Of a DNA stretch of 45,141 bases, positions 15,195 through 25,019 are shown one piece after another (positions within the stretch are counted from its first letter, which is position 1; every line of letters begins with the position of its first letter). Position numbers and translations under genes: made by a program. The DNA is from Devosia sp. Lineage in GTDB: Bacteria; Pseudomonadota; Alphaproteobacteria; Rhizobiales; Devosiaceae. The notes beneath the pieces were generated by a model. It saw only the letters and a list, made by a program, of their open reading frames with translations. It did no database searches and was not told the origin of the DNA. The stretch covers positions 1 through 45,141 of the forward strand of contig NZ_JACZKG010000037.1 in NCBI RefSeq assembly GCF_014860165.1. The letters run 5' to 3'.

Positions 15195-16256
15195 TTACGC
15201 GGTTGCCGCCAGCGCGCCCGCTGCAGGGTGCAAGGGCTCGAGCGCCGACAGGAACTGCGCCGCGCTGGCCTCCCAGGTGAAGCGCTCGCCATGCGCACGG
15301 GCATCCGCCCGACCCAGGGTCAGCGCCCTGGTAGCGGCGACGTTGAGATCGGCATGCAGCGCCCCCGCCTTGGCATCGCTCAAGACGTCGCGCGGGCCAG
15401 TGACGGGATAGGCGGCAACCGGCGTACCGGATGCCAGCGCCTCGGTGATGACATTGCCGAAAGTGTCGGTTCGGCTCGGAAAGACCAGCACATCGGCGCT
15501 GCGATAGACCTCGCCCAGTTCCTCGCCATGCCGATAGCCGAGAAACACCGCTTCGGGATAGTCCCGCATCAGGCGGGCGCGGTCGGGGCCATCCCCCACC
15601 ACGATCTTGGTGCCGGCAATATGGAGGTCGAGAAAGGCCTCGATGTTCTTCTCGGCGGCGATACGGCCGACATGCAGCAGGTGCGGGCCGGGCAGATCGC
15701 GGAACATCGTCTTTGGGCCCGGGCGGAAGCGGGCGCCATCGACACCCCTGCCCCACAGCGTCAACCGGGCAAAGCCGCGAGCCAGGAGATCGTCGCGCAG
15801 CGACGGCGTGGGCACCATGGTGCGAGCGGCTGCGCTGTGAAACCAGCGCAGATAGCCATAGCTCCAGTCCTGCGGGATCGGCATGCGCATCGCCAGGTAT
15901 TCCGCAAAGCGGGTATGGAAGCTGGTGGTGAAGCCCAGATGCCGATCGAGGCAATACTGCCTTGCCAGCAGGCCCAGCGGGCCCTCGGTGGCAACATGGA
16001 TGTGATCGGCGCCAATCGCGTCGATCTGGCCGGCAACGGCGCCGCCTGATGCCAGCGACAGCCGGATTTCCGGATAGGTCGGGACAGGCAGGGTCCAGAA
16101 CTTCTCAGGCGTCAGGTAGTGGATTTCATGGCCATCGCCGGCCAGCACCTTGCCGACGCTTTCAAGCGTACGGACGACGCCATTGATCTGCGGGCGCCAG
16201 GCATCGGTGACGATGAGGATGCGGCGCGAGGGATTTCGGTTTGCGACTGGGGACAC
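15195..16256 (-). CDS. GT4 family glycosyltransferase
   Basis: A 353-residue soluble GT-B enzyme. The N-terminal domain begins RILIVTDAWRPQINGVVRTL, typical of GT4 transferases such as mannosyl- and sulfoquinovosyl-type enzymes. The donor-binding domain has LLHVGRIAAEKNIEAFL, VVGDGPDRARL and FPSRTDTFGNVITEAL, where D-x7-E replaces the canonical E-x7-E, as in many relatives. It probably transfers a sugar to a lipid or polysaccharide acceptor at the inner membrane. The start is an in-frame GTG at 16256 with no good ribosome binding site, so it is uncertain by a few codons. It lies 96 bp after a LpxH-like phosphoesterase gene in the same direction; the two may work on the same envelope lipid. 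Confidence 0.85.
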   Translation of the reverse strand: MSPVANRNPSRRILIVTDAWRPQINGVVRTLESVGKVLAGDGHEIHYLTPEKFWTLPVPTYPEIRLSLASGGAVAGQIDAIGADHIHVATEGPLGLLARQYCLDRHLGFTTSFHTRFAEYLAMRMPIPQDWSYGYLRWFHSAAARTMVPTPSLRDDLLARGFARLTLWGRGVDGARFRPGPKTMFRDLPGPHLLHVGRIAAEKNIEAFLDLHIAGTKIVVGDGPDRARLMRDYPEAVFLGYRHGEELGEVYRSADVLVFPSRTDTFGNVITEALASGTPVAAYPVTGPRDVLSDAKAGALHADLNVAATRALTLGRADARAHGERFTWEASAAQFLSALEPLHPAAGALAATA

Positions 16257-16352
16257 GACAACACCGCCACGGGTTTGAGTGCCGTGCCAGAGTCGCGCGA
16301 GTCCAAGTCGCTGATGTGAAGAACAGGTGACGAGGAGGTGACGGGCTCCGCC

Positions 16353-17150
16353 CTACCCTGCGGCGCGGCGCAGGCGGAACTTCCGGGGTTCGCCGGCCAC
16401 CATCTCGGTCCACTTCACCAGCTCGAACGCACCATCGGCATTCTCGACAATGGCCGTGCAGCTCTCCACCCAGTCGCCAGTATTGATGTAGTGGATGCCA
16501 TAGCGATCATGCATGTCGGCAAAATGGATATGGCCGCAGATGACGCCGTCGACGCCCGATTCCTTGGCCTCATGCACCAGCGCTTCCTCGAAGCGGCCGA
16601 TGACCGATACGGCGTTCTTGACCTTCTGCTTGGCCCAGGCGCTCAGCGACCAATATTGCAGCCCCAGGCGGCGACGCACCCAGTTGATGGCGATATTGAC
16701 GCGCAAGGCGGCGTTATAGGCCCAGTCGCCGACATGGGCGAGCCACTTGGCATTCATCACCACCACGTCGAACTGATCGCCATGGATGACGAGATAGGTC
16801 TTGCCGGAAGCGGAGGTGTGGATGGTGCGATCGACAAACTCGACCTCGCCGAAATAGGTGCCGAGATATTCGCGCAGGAATTCGTCATGATTGCCCGGCA
16901 GATAGACCACGCGCGTTCCGGCATTGGCCTTGTCGAGCAGGATCTGCACCAGGATATTGTACTCAGCCGGCCAGTGCCAGGACTTGGCCAGCCGCCAGCC
17001 ATCCAGGATATCGCCCACCAGGTAGATCGTCTCGGCATCGTGCGACCGCAGGAACTCGATGAGTTGCCCCACGCGGATCGGCTTCATGCCCAGATGCACA
17101 TCCGAAATGAATATGGCGCGGACCTGTCGGACTTCGCGGTCATCCGTCAT
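16353..17150 (-). CDS. LpxH-like metallophosphoesterase (UDP-2,3-diacylglucosamine diphosphatase family)
   Basis: A 265-residue calcineurin-like phosphoesterase. All metal ligands are visible: FISDVHLG, VGDILDGW, LPGNHDEFLR, IHGDQFD and CGHIHFADM. The spacing and the W-rich middle region resemble the LpxH/LpxH2 branch, which cleaves UDP-2,3-diacylglucosamine in lipid A synthesis. Many alphaproteobacteria use LpxI for that step, so this paralogue may instead act on another phospholipid or nucleotide-sugar; the neighbouring glycosyltransferase supports a glycolipid role. It begins at ATG 17150 with a weak ribosome binding site. Confidence 0.85.
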   Translation of the reverse strand: MTDDREVRQVRAIFISDVHLGMKPIRVGQLIEFLRSHDAETIYLVGDILDGWRLAKSWHWPAEYNILVQILLDKANAGTRVVYLPGNHDEFLREYLGTYFGEVEFVDRTIHTSASGKTYLVIHGDQFDVVVMNAKWLAHVGDWAYNAALRVNIAINWVRRRLGLQYWSLSAWAKQKVKNAVSVIGRFEEALVHEAKESGVDGVICGHIHFADMHDRYGIHYINTGDWVESCTAIVENADGAFELVKWTEMVAGEPRKFRLRRAAG

Positions 17151-17251
17151 TCAAGCAGCGACTCCAGCCTCGGGAGGCGCACTTTATCCGTGCTTGGCGC
17201 GCGAGGAAACCTGTGACGGCGAGAAGGTGGGGAAAGCGGACGCGGTCTTGG

Positions 17252-18343
17252 TCACCTGATCCGGCTCTTCAGCTGAACGATCCGCTCGTAGCTTTGCTCG
17301 ATGCGGGCGGCAAAGGCCGGATCGGCCCCGGCCTCGGCCACCAGGATATCGAGGATTTCCTGCCCCAGGCTGGCGCGATATTTCGCGGTATTGGAGAACA
17401 GCAGCACATCCATGCCGGCACGGACGGCCATGGTGACGGTCTGCTCGAGCGTGAAATGATCGCGGATCGCCCCCATTTCCAGGTCGTCGCTGATGACGAC
17501 GCCGCCATAGCCCAGGTCCCCGCGCAGCACGCCCGTGATCCATTGCGGAGAGAGCGAGGATGGCGTCTGCGTCCCGGCATCGGAATAATCGGCGTGATAG
17601 AGATGGCCCACCATGACCATGTCGACCAGCTTGTCGGCCATCAGCGCACGATAGGGATCGAGCTCGGCGGGCTGCCAAGTCTGGGTAATGTCGACAAATC
17701 CCTCATGGCTGTCGGCTGTCGACGAGCCGTGCCCAGGAAAATGCTTGAGCGCCGTCAGCAGGCCCGCCGCGTGATGCGCCTTGATGAAGGCCGCGTCATA
17801 GCGCGCAACTACCGCCGGATCGTCGCTGAAAGCCCGGCCGAATTTTGCGATGATCTGGTTGTCTTTGTTGAGATTGACGTCGGCGACCGGGCCGAAATTG
17901 ACCGTGAAGCCGAGTTCGGCGATGGCAGAGGCCATTTCGGCATAGATCGCCTCGGCCTGCTCGGGAGAGGTCTCGGCAGCAATGGCAGCGGCGTTGGGAA
18001 TTTCCTTGAAGCCGACCTCCTTGGTCAGCCGCTCGACCGCACCACCTTCCTGATCGAGCGTGATGAAGGGGAGCAGCGCAGGCGACGCCGCGCGGAAAGC
18101 CGCATTCATGGCCGCCACTGCATCCAGGCTCTTCACGTTGATCTTGAGCAGCATGACGCCGCCCAGCCGACCCGCCGCCAACTCGTCGCGCAACGTCTCG
18201 ACGGCGGCATCAGCAACATCGTCGCCCTGGAAGCCGACCACGATCATCTGCCCGGCCATCTGCTCAAGCGTTGCCGCATGGGCAGTTGCCGGCAGCGACA
18301 ACAAAGCCAGAATGGCGGCGAGGCGACGAAAGCGAGTGATCAC
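17252..18343 (-). CDS. Exported glycoside hydrolase family 3, beta-N-acetylhexosaminidase-like
   Basis: A 363-residue GH3 enzyme with a signal peptide (about residues 1-23, ending AHA). The NagZ-type catalytic loop KHFPGHGSSTADSH (200-213) carries the Asp-His dyad, and ISDDLEMGA (284-292) supplies the nucleophile Asp. LDQEGGAVERL and NFGPVADVNLN are further family motifs. NagZ removes N-acetylglucosamine from muropeptides in the cytoplasm; this copy is predicted to be exported, so it may act on periplasmic peptidoglycan or other glycans. The only credible start is GTG at 18343, without a clear ribosome binding site. It is 101 bp upstream of the phosphoesterase gene on the same strand. Confidence 0.87.
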   Translation of the reverse strand: MITRFRRLAAILALLSLPATAHAATLEQMAGQMIVVGFQGDDVADAAVETLRDELAAGRLGGVMLLKINVKSLDAVAAMNAAFRAASPALLPFITLDQEGGAVERLTKEVGFKEIPNAAAIAAETSPEQAEAIYAEMASAIAELGFTVNFGPVADVNLNKDNQIIAKFGRAFSDDPAVVARYDAAFIKAHHAAGLLTALKHFPGHGSSTADSHEGFVDITQTWQPAELDPYRALMADKLVDMVMVGHLYHADYSDAGTQTPSSLSPQWITGVLRGDLGYGGVVISDDLEMGAIRDHFTLEQTVTMAVRAGMDVLLFSNTAKYRASLGQEILDILVAEAGADPAFAARIEQSYERIVQLKSRIR

Positions 18344-18672
18344 GGGACGGTCCGGGCAAGAATCAATACGCGACGATGGCCGGCAAATGCCGTCGAAACA
18401 ATGGCCACCAGTCCTTTACGTCACCTGAACACCCCCGTTCGGGGGCTGCCAGAGGCCTCCGCCCGTGACAATGTGGTCTCGGGTGACTTGGAGCATGGGC
18501 CGTTTTTCAACCTTCCGGCCCGTGAAGCCGTTGCCTTTGATCGGGCGGGGATCTTGGGATCCCCGCCCGTGACTTTCTTGTGCTGACCGAACTCAGGGGG
18601 CACCAGCACCTCAGTAATAGGCCCAACTGTCCGCCCCCCTTGACGGCCCATACTGTTCACTCGGGGGGCAAC
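18344..18672. other. Divergent intergenic region without a recognised gene
   Basis: This 329-bp region separates the divergent GH3 and PPC-protein genes. It contains a small hairpin CCCCCGTTCGGGGG near 18432-18445 and the stronger palindrome at 18542-18569. I see no coding frame with a credible start or composition, and no recognised RNA. Confidence 0.6.
18542..18569. repeat. Palindrome upstream of the PPC-domain protein gene
   Basis: Arms CGGGCGGGGATC and GATCCCCGCCCG form a perfect 12-bp stem with a 4-nt loop. It lies about 100 bp upstream of the plus-strand gene and has no T-run, so it is more likely a dispersed repeat or regulatory structure than a terminator. Confidence 0.5.
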
Positions 18673-21027
18673 ATGGGCAGTGACCAGGACAAGGACAACA
18701 ACCAATCCAACGACGGCACGCTGCCATGGGTGTTGCAGGCATTGAGCCTGCAGCGCGTGGCGCTGGCCGTCTTTGTCGGCCTTGCCATCGCGATCGTTCT
18801 TGTCACCCTCGTGGCTCTGCTCATTCCACAGGACGAGCAGAAGTCGCTGGCGATTTCGCGCACGCTGACCGTCCTGCTCATTACCGCCCTGTCCTGCGCT
18901 GCCATTGCCTGGTTCGACCGCAACAACGCCGCGATGCTCGGGCGTGGTGTGCGGCATCTGCTGAACATACAGCGTGCCGCAGTGGCGTCCTTCATCGCGG
19001 CCAGCGTGGCGACCGTGAGCGTCGCCATCTTCGTCGCCCTGTCAGCGCTGTTCGCCGGTGGCCTTGAAAAGGGCCTCTATGCCCTCGCATCGATCGAGTT
19101 TCTGCTTAAGTTGGCCGCCGTAAGCGCCATCATTGTCCTGATGACCTTGCGCAAGCCATTGGTGGCAAGCGTCGCTTCGGCAAAGAGGTCGGACGACGAC
19201 ACCGACGACGCTCCGCCGGTCGAAGTCGATCGGGAAGACAATGGCCGCCTGGAGTTTGGCGGATTTTCCTTCGCCTTCAGCCTGGTCGTCATCGCCGCCT
19301 TGATCGTGCCGGGCGAAGACCTGATGCGCATGGCCACGATGTTCTTCGGGGGTCAGGAGAAGCTCGAGCAATATCTTCCCACCCGGCCGGTGGTGACGGT
19401 CGAGGACGACCTGAGCAACCAGATCACGCGCGCCGTGGTCCAGTCGATCGCCTCGAGAGACGTGTTCTCCACCATGTCGCTTCCGGAGCTGGAACGGCAG
19501 ATCGACGTCCTGGCACTGCAGAACCAGATATTCGCGGTGATTGCCGACAACCTGCTGAACAATGTCGAGCGAAGAGGCGCCCTGACATTGCTGCGCGAAG
19601 TCTGCGACGACAACGAAGACACCCTGATCTTTGCCAATTCCGACGACAGGGTCTTGGCCGAACACATCGCATTCCTGGCAGCCGAAGGGCTGATCGACCA
19701 GCCCTATGGCGACCTGAACTCGATCGAGATCACCAACTACGGCAGCAATGTCGTCAAGAAGAGTACCGGCGGAAACTGCAAGGATATCGCCGTCGCAGAG
19801 CCCCTGGTGGGAACATCAAGCGATGATGCCACGATCGCCTCGGTACCCTACGAGAACACCCTCACTTTGCCTGCTCAGGGCGTAACCTTCGTGATTGGCC
19901 TGCCAGTCGGTTTCTATCGTGCCGAGCTGGTGGCCATCGACAGAATCGACCCGGTGCTGGAGCTGCTCACGGTAGACGGCACGACCGTCATCCGCACCGA
20001 CGATGATGGCGGCCCGGGCTTCCTCGACTCGGGGCTGGACTTCGACGTCACCGATGCCCAGCAGAAATTCACTCTCAGGGCGTCCACCATCGATGGCCAG
20101 GGCGGCCGGGCGAGCCTGCGGCTGATCCCGCGCCAGCCCGCGATCACCCCAACGATCTCGGATGGCCTGCTGTCCTCGCCCCGGACAAGGCAGATAGACG
20201 TCACGACCAGCACGAGCACGATTGGCGCCGTTCCATTCTCGCAGTCGTTCCCGATATCGAGCAGCGGCACCGTCTTCCAACTGGCCCTTGAGAGCGGGCA
20301 ATATCACGCTTCGCTCGTCGCCTCGGACGCGGTCGATCCCTTCCTCCAGTTGTTCGACGCCAACGGGCAGCTTGTCAGCGAAAACGACGACGATGAAGAC
20401 GCCGGCGGCGTCAATTCAGCGCTGACCTTCACGATCGAGGACGATGAACGCTATTTCATCAGGGCCTCCAGCTATGACGGACGCCGCATAGGCGCCGCCC
20501 GACTGCTGATTGAACAAGCCCCCGTCGATACTGCCGCTCAGATCATTCTGGACAAGTCGGCCGTTCCGCTCACCGATGTGGCGGACATACCCCCGGATGG
20601 CGCCGTCTTCTCATTCCAGGCCGTGACCACCGGGGAGCACACCATCCAGACGTCTCTACCGCCAGGCAGCCAGCCGTCCGACAGCGACCTGGTGGCAGTC
20701 TTGTTTCGGGTCAATGGAGAGCAGCGCGACCAGATCGCTTATGACGACGATTCCGGCTTCGATAGCTTTCCGGGTATTTCGACAGCTCTGACCCAGGGTG
20801 AAACCTATCTGCTGGTGCTCAGGCACTACTCCACTGGCGCCAAATCAGCACCGGTAGCCATCAGCATCAGTCCGCCGGTATCCGCGACACCCGCCGCCCA
20901 GCCGGAGGGGTCGGAGACGCCCACCAATCCAGCCGAGGTGGCGCCAAGCGAGGCGCCACCCGTTCCAGAGCAAGTTCCGGCTGTCGTACCCCTTACCGGT
21001 TCTGGCGGTTCTCAATCAGATCCGTGA
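18673..21027 (+). CDS. Multi-pass membrane protein with three PPC-like beta-sandwich domains; function unknown
   Basis: A 784-residue protein of a kind I cannot name. The N-terminal part has about five hydrophobic segments (roughly 28-51, 63-80, 101-127, 142-159, 198-213). Residues 300-362 ([33 protein letters not shown]) resemble a winged helix. Three beta-rich units follow at about 395-486, 520-614 and 630-733, each with the pre-peptidase C-terminal (PPC) pattern and an acidic loop ([24 protein letters not shown]). The C-terminal 50 residues are Pro/Glu/Ala-rich. The ATG at 18673 follows GGGGGG closely; the frame open to 18580 is not supported. Its last 35 bp overlap the end of acsA on the other strand. 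Confidence 0.8.
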   Translation: MGSDQDKDNNQSNDGTLPWVLQALSLQRVALAVFVGLAIAIVLVTLVALLIPQDEQKSLAISRTLTVLLITALSCAAIAWFDRNNAAMLGRGVRHLLNIQRAAVASFIAASVATVSVAIFVALSALFAGGLEKGLYALASIEFLLKLAAVSAIIVLMTLRKPLVASVASAKRSDDDTDDAPPVEVDREDNGRLEFGGFSFAFSLVVIAALIVPGEDLMRMATMFFGGQEKLEQYLPTRPVVTVEDDLSNQITRAVVQSIASRDVFSTMSLPELERQIDVLALQNQIFAVIADNLLNNVERRGALTLLREVCDDNEDTLIFANSDDRVLAEHIAFLAAEGLIDQPYGDLNSIEITNYGSNVVKKSTGGNCKDIAVAEPLVGTSSDDATIASVPYENTLTLPAQGVTFVIGLPVGFYRAELVAIDRIDPVLELLTVDGTTVIRTDDDGGPGFLDSGLDFDVTDAQQKFTLRASTIDGQGGRASLRLIPRQPAITPTISDGLLSSPRTRQIDVTTSTSTIGAVPFSQSFPISSSGTVFQLALESGQYHASLVASDAVDPFLQLFDANGQLVSENDDDEDAGGVNSALTFTIEDDERYFIRASSYDGRRIGAARLLIEQAPVDTAAQIILDKSAVPLTDVADIPPDGAVFSFQAVTTGEHTIQTSLPPGSQPSDSDLVAVLFRVNGEQRDQIAYDDDSGFDSFPGISTALTQGETYLLVLRHYSTGAKSAPVAISISPPVSATPAAQPEGSETPTNPAEVAPSEAPPVPEQVPAVVPLTGSGGSQSDP

Positions 21028-22939
21028 CCACCGCCGGGTCAGCCAGGGTCGAGGTGTCGCCCAGCGTGCCGAAGTCGTTTTCGGCGACTTTGCGCAGGAT
21101 GCGGCGCATGATCTTGCCCGAGCGGGTCTTGGGCAGGCCGGGCGCCCACTGGATCAGGTCCGGCGTGGCGATCGGTCCGATTTCCTTGCGTACCCAGTTC
21201 TTGAGCTCGGTCTTGAGGGCGTCGTCACCCGCTTCGCCGGACATCAGGGTCACGTAGCAATATATGCCCTGCCCCTTCAAATTGTGCGGATAACCCACGA
21301 CGGCCGCTTCCGACACCTTGGGATGGGCAACCAGCGCGCTTTCGACTTCCGCCGTTCCCAGCCGATGGCCGGAAACGTTGAGCACGTCATCGACGCGGCC
21401 AGTGATCCAGTAATAGCCATCCTCGTCGCGCCGGGCGCCATCGCCGGTGAAGTAATAGCCCTTGTAGGTCTCGAAATAGGTCGAGACGAACCGGCCATGA
21501 TCGCCCCAGATGGTGCGCGCCTGTCCGGGCCAGCTATCCTTGATGGCCAGCACGCCCTCGGCCTTGGTCTGCTCCTGCAGCCGGCCCTCGGGCGACAGCA
21601 TGACCGGCTGCACGCCGAAGAAGGGCTTGGTCGCCGAACCTGGCTTGGTGGGGGTTGCACCGGGGGATGGGCAGATCATGTGACCGCCCGTCTCGGTCTG
21701 CCACCATGCATCAATGATGCCGCAGCGCTCCTTGCCGACATGCTTGTGATACCACATCCAGGCTTCCGGATTGATGGGCTCGCCCACCGTGCCGAGCAGC
21801 CGCAGGCTGGGCATATCGTATTTGTCGACATATTCGCTGCCGGCACCCATCAGCGAGCGGATGGCCGTGGGCGCGGTGTGGAAGATGTTGACCTTGTGCT
21901 TTTCCACCACCTGCCAGAACCGGCCGGGATCGGGATAGGTCGGAATGCCCTCGAACATCACCGTGGTGGCGCCATTGGCCAGCGGGCCATAGACGATGTA
22001 GCTGTGGCCGGTGACCCAGCCCACGTCGGCCGTGCACCAGAATATCTCGCCGCGCTTGTAGTCGAAGCTGAGTTCCTGCGTCATGGCAGCGTAGGTCAGG
22101 TACCCGCCCGTCGTATGCAGCACGCCCTTGGGCTTGCCGGTGGAGCCCGACGTATAGAGGATGAACAGCGGGTCTTCCGCGCCCATCGGCTCGGGATCGT
22201 TGAACGGCTCAACCCCCGCAGCGGCTTCATGCCACCAGACGTCACGGCTGCCCTTCATGGGCACGTCGGTGCCGGTATTGTGCACGACCAGCACCTTGGA
22301 GACGCCAGGGCAGTCTTCCAGCGCCTTGTCCACATTGGCCTTGAGCGGGATGGTCTTGCCGCCGCGACGACCTTCGTCGGCGGTGATGACGACGGCCGAA
22401 TCGCAGTCGTTGATGCGGCCGGCCAATGCGTCGGGCGAGAAACCGCCGAACACCACCGAATGCACCGCCCCGATGCGGGCACAGGCCAGCATGGCGTAAG
22501 CCGCCTGGGGGATCATGGGCAGGTAGATGGTGACGCGGTCACCCTTGCGGACGCCCAGCGACTTCAGCACGTTGGCGCAGCGGCACACCTTTTCGTGCAG
22601 CGTGCGATAGGAGATGTGCTCGGCCGCGGCATTGGGATCATCTGGCTCCCAGATGATGGCGATGTCGTCGCCATGCGCGCTCAGATGCCGGTCGATGCAA
22701 TTGGCAGCGACATTGAGGACCCCGTCCTCGAACCATTTGATCGAGACATCGGGATAGGCGAAGCTGGTATTCTTGATCTTGGTGGGAAATTTCACCCAGT
22801 CGAGACGCTTGGCCTGCTCCGCCCAGAATCCATCCGGATCGCTGACCGAGCGCGCATACATCTGGTCGTACTGGTCTTTGGTGACATGGGTGCGTGCGAT
22901 CGCAGCCGCACTTGGCTGGAATACGAGCTGCTCGCTCAT
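20993..22939 (-). CDS. acsA: Acetyl-CoA synthetase
   Basis: A 648-residue AMP-forming ligase of the usual Acs length. It activates acetate to acetyl-CoA through acetyl-AMP in the cytoplasm. The phosphate-binding loop [11 protein letters not shown] is at 262-272, the adenylate motif [20 protein letters not shown] is intact, and the C-terminal [11 protein letters not shown] places the regulatory, acetylatable lysine at position 609, the same number as in Salmonella Acs. The start ATG at 22939 has GGGAGG about 7 nt upstream. The gene converges with the PPC-domain membrane protein and the two coding regions overlap tail to tail by 35 bp. No regulator is adjacent. Confidence 0.97.
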   Translation of the reverse strand: MSEQLVFQPSAAAIARTHVTKDQYDQMYARSVSDPDGFWAEQAKRLDWVKFPTKIKNTSFAYPDVSIKWFEDGVLNVAANCIDRHLSAHGDDIAIIWEPDDPNAAAEHISYRTLHEKVCRCANVLKSLGVRKGDRVTIYLPMIPQAAYAMLACARIGAVHSVVFGGFSPDALAGRINDCDSAVVITADEGRRGGKTIPLKANVDKALEDCPGVSKVLVVHNTGTDVPMKGSRDVWWHEAAAGVEPFNDPEPMGAEDPLFILYTSGSTGKPKGVLHTTGGYLTYAAMTQELSFDYKRGEIFWCTADVGWVTGHSYIVYGPLANGATTVMFEGIPTYPDPGRFWQVVEKHKVNIFHTAPTAIRSLMGAGSEYVDKYDMPSLRLLGTVGEPINPEAWMWYHKHVGKERCGIIDAWWQTETGGHMICPSPGATPTKPGSATKPFFGVQPVMLSPEGRLQEQTKAEGVLAIKDSWPGQARTIWGDHGRFVSTYFETYKGYYFTGDGARRDEDGYYWITGRVDDVLNVSGHRLGTAEVESALVAHPKVSEAAVVGYPHNLKGQGIYCYVTLMSGEAGDDALKTELKNWVRKEIGPIATPDLIQWAPGLPKTRSGKIMRRILRKVAENDFGTLGDTSTLADPAVVTDLIENRQNR

Positions 22940-23117
22940 ACTATCCTCCCTTATCTCTCCCGGCTCCCGTTCTACTGACCCACCCCGCCCCCCGCAAGGC
23001 CTTGACTCTGCGACTTATTGGGCAGTGCCGCGGCACGGCACATTAACTGCCCTGCCCTAGTGTGCTTCGGGCCGGCACCAGGGTTTGCTATTATCCGATG
23101 GCAGAGGGAGCACCAGC

Positions 23118-23684
23118 ATGGCCGAGATGACCATCCGCGCCGCCACGCCGGCCGATATCGACCTGATCCACCGTGAGCTGATGGACGTGATTGCCACGTC
23201 CGAACACTACAACGATCGCTTCAAGGCCCACGAGATGGGGCGGCTGAACAAGACCTTCCTGCGCATTCTGCTCGCGCTGGACCCCTGGCACATCATGATC
23301 ATGTGCGCGGACGGCGTCCCCGGTGGTGCCATGATATCGGGCCCCGAATGCGGCGCCATCTTCCGCTACTGGAGCTGGGTATTCCCCAGCCACCGGCAGA
23401 CCAAGCTGGGCATGTTCGGTATGCGCGCCTTTGACGAGCACTGGGACAATACCCGCTTCCACAAGGCCTATACCTTCGTGCGGCCCGAAAACGAGGTCGC
23501 GCGCATGCTGCTGCGACGCTACGGCTACAAGGAGACATGCCTCCTGGAGAAGCACCTCTTCGGCCAGGACTACATGCTGATCGAGAAGCCCTACACCAAG
23601 GTCTCCGAGGACTATGACAGTGGCGTCAGCATTGGCCGGCTGGGCCTGCTCAAGCGGCGGCTCAAGGGGCTGGTCGGAGCGTAG
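23118..23684 (+). CDS. GNAT-like acetyltransferase
   Basis: A 188-residue protein opening MTIRAATPADIDLIHREL, the standard beginning of GNAT N-acetyltransferases. The middle region VRPENEVARMLLRRYGYKE fits the last helix and strand of the fold (N-x-x-A-x-x-L-x-x-x-Y-G-Y), though a classical acetyl-CoA loop Q/RxxGxG/A is not clear. The substrate is unknown. The ATG at 23118 is preceded by AGAGGGAG and is preferred over the frame open to 23085. It is convergent with the flippase gene, 9 bp apart. Confidence 0.75.
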   Translation: MAEMTIRAATPADIDLIHRELMDVIATSEHYNDRFKAHEMGRLNKTFLRILLALDPWHIMIMCADGVPGGAMISGPECGAIFRYWSWVFPSHRQTKLGMFGMRAFDEHWDNTRFHKAYTFVRPENEVARMLLRRYGYKETCLLEKHLFGQDYMLIEKPYTKVSEDYDSGVSIGRLGLLKRRLKGLVGA

Positions 23685-23693
23685 CGGCTGCCG

Positions 23694-25019
23694 CTATTCC
23701 GCCGGGATCGCCGCGGCGCGACGGCTGCGGAACCATTGCAGGATGGACACATCCATCCCGGCCGTCCGCAGCACCATCCACCACAGGCTCACCGACCAGA
23801 TTGTAATGGCTGTTAAGGCGGCGAGCGCCGCGCCCATCAGCCCGAACATGGGCACCAGCAGCCAGTTGCAGACGACGAGCGAGCCGATGCCCGCAGCCAC
23901 GAATGGCAGGCTGGCATAGGGGCGGTCGTGGATGGAGAGGACCAGCGCGGCCGGCCCCATCACCGAACGGACGACCAGCGCCAGGCACAACACGGCCAGT
24001 GGTCCAGCGCCTGCCGAAAAACTCGGCCCGAACAGCATCAGCAGCAGCGGCGCGACGGCCGCCATGCCACCAAACAGCACGACCGAGATGATGCTGGCCA
24101 CGAAATTGGCGTCACCCACCTTGCGCTTGAAGGCCTCGCGGTCGGCATTGGCCTCGCTCTCGAACATGTCGGGCATGGTGACCGCATAGACGGCCGCGAC
24201 ACCGAAGGAGATCAGCGAGAACAGTCGGGTACAGACGCCGAAAATGGCCAGCTCCTCGCGGCTGAGCGCATGGCTGAGCAGCAGCAGGTCGATATCGAAG
24301 AAGAAGTCGGTGGCCAGGGAAATCAGCACCCAGGGCAGCGCAAAGCGCCACCAGCGTACAGCCTCGGACGGACGCAGCGGCACGGTGTCGGCGATGCGGT
24401 TGAGGGAGGTGACGACGAAACCGAACTGCACCAGCGCGATGATCACATAGCCCACTGCGACCACCCACAGCATCGCAGTGAAACCCTCCGTTGGGACCGC
24501 GAAGCTCATGGTGGTCAGGAATGCCGCGATGACAATGAGCGGGCGGAACATGGTGTCGGCGAAAAAGCCGGCAAACGGGCGCTTGAGGCCGATCAGCAGC
24601 GCGCCGTTGACATAGACCATAGCCGTGGCGAAGGCGAACAGCGCCACCGGGATGAAATGCTGGGCCAACCCGGTCTCGCCCTGCCCCATCAGGGTCAGCA
24701 GCGGCGGCCCGCCCAGCAGCACCAGCACGAGCACAGCCACCACATGCCCATAGGACCGCGTCATGAAGCTCATGAACTGGCGCCGCTCGCCCTTCGCGCG
24801 GTATTCGGCGGCGAAATATGTGCCGACGGTATGAAAGCCGAGTGGCATCACGACCGCGATCAGGTTCACCGTCGCGATAACGATGAGATACTCGCCGAGC
24901 AGTTCCGGACCCCACAGGCGCGCAATCAGCGCCTGGACGAGAAAGATCAGCCCCGCCCCCGCCAGCCGCGCCCCGAAAATGATGCCGGATTGCGACGCCA
25001 GGCGCCGGAACAGGCTCAT
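23694..25019 (-). CDS. Polysaccharide/lipid-linked flippase, MOP (Wzx-like) family
   Basis: A 441-residue integral membrane protein with about 12-14 hydrophobic segments and an N terminus ASQSGIIFGARLAGAGLIFL typical of the polysaccharide transporter branch of the MOP superfamily. Such proteins flip lipid-linked saccharides across the inner membrane. Its ATG overlaps the stop codon of the upstream FemAB-like gene by 4 bp (ATGA), so the two are translationally coupled. No glycan polymerase or initiating transferase is present nearby. The substrate is unknown; MurJ is unlikely because the sequence lacks its typical N-terminal region. Confidence 0.82.
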   Translation of the reverse strand: MSLFRRLASQSGIIFGARLAGAGLIFLVQALIARLWGPELLGEYLIVIATVNLIAVVMPLGFHTVGTYFAAEYRAKGERRQFMSFMTRSYGHVVAVLVLVLLGGPPLLTLMGQGETGLAQHFIPVALFAFATAMVYVNGALLIGLKRPFAGFFADTMFRPLIVIAAFLTTMSFAVPTEGFTAMLWVVAVGYVIIALVQFGFVVTSLNRIADTVPLRPSEAVRWWRFALPWVLISLATDFFFDIDLLLLSHALSREELAIFGVCTRLFSLISFGVAAVYAVTMPDMFESEANADREAFKRKVGDANFVASIISVVLFGGMAAVAPLLLMLFGPSFSAGAGPLAVLCLALVVRSVMGPAALVLSIHDRPYASLPFVAAGIGSLVVCNWLLVPMFGLMGAALAALTAITIWSVSLWWMVLRTAGMDVSILQWFRSRRAAAIPAE

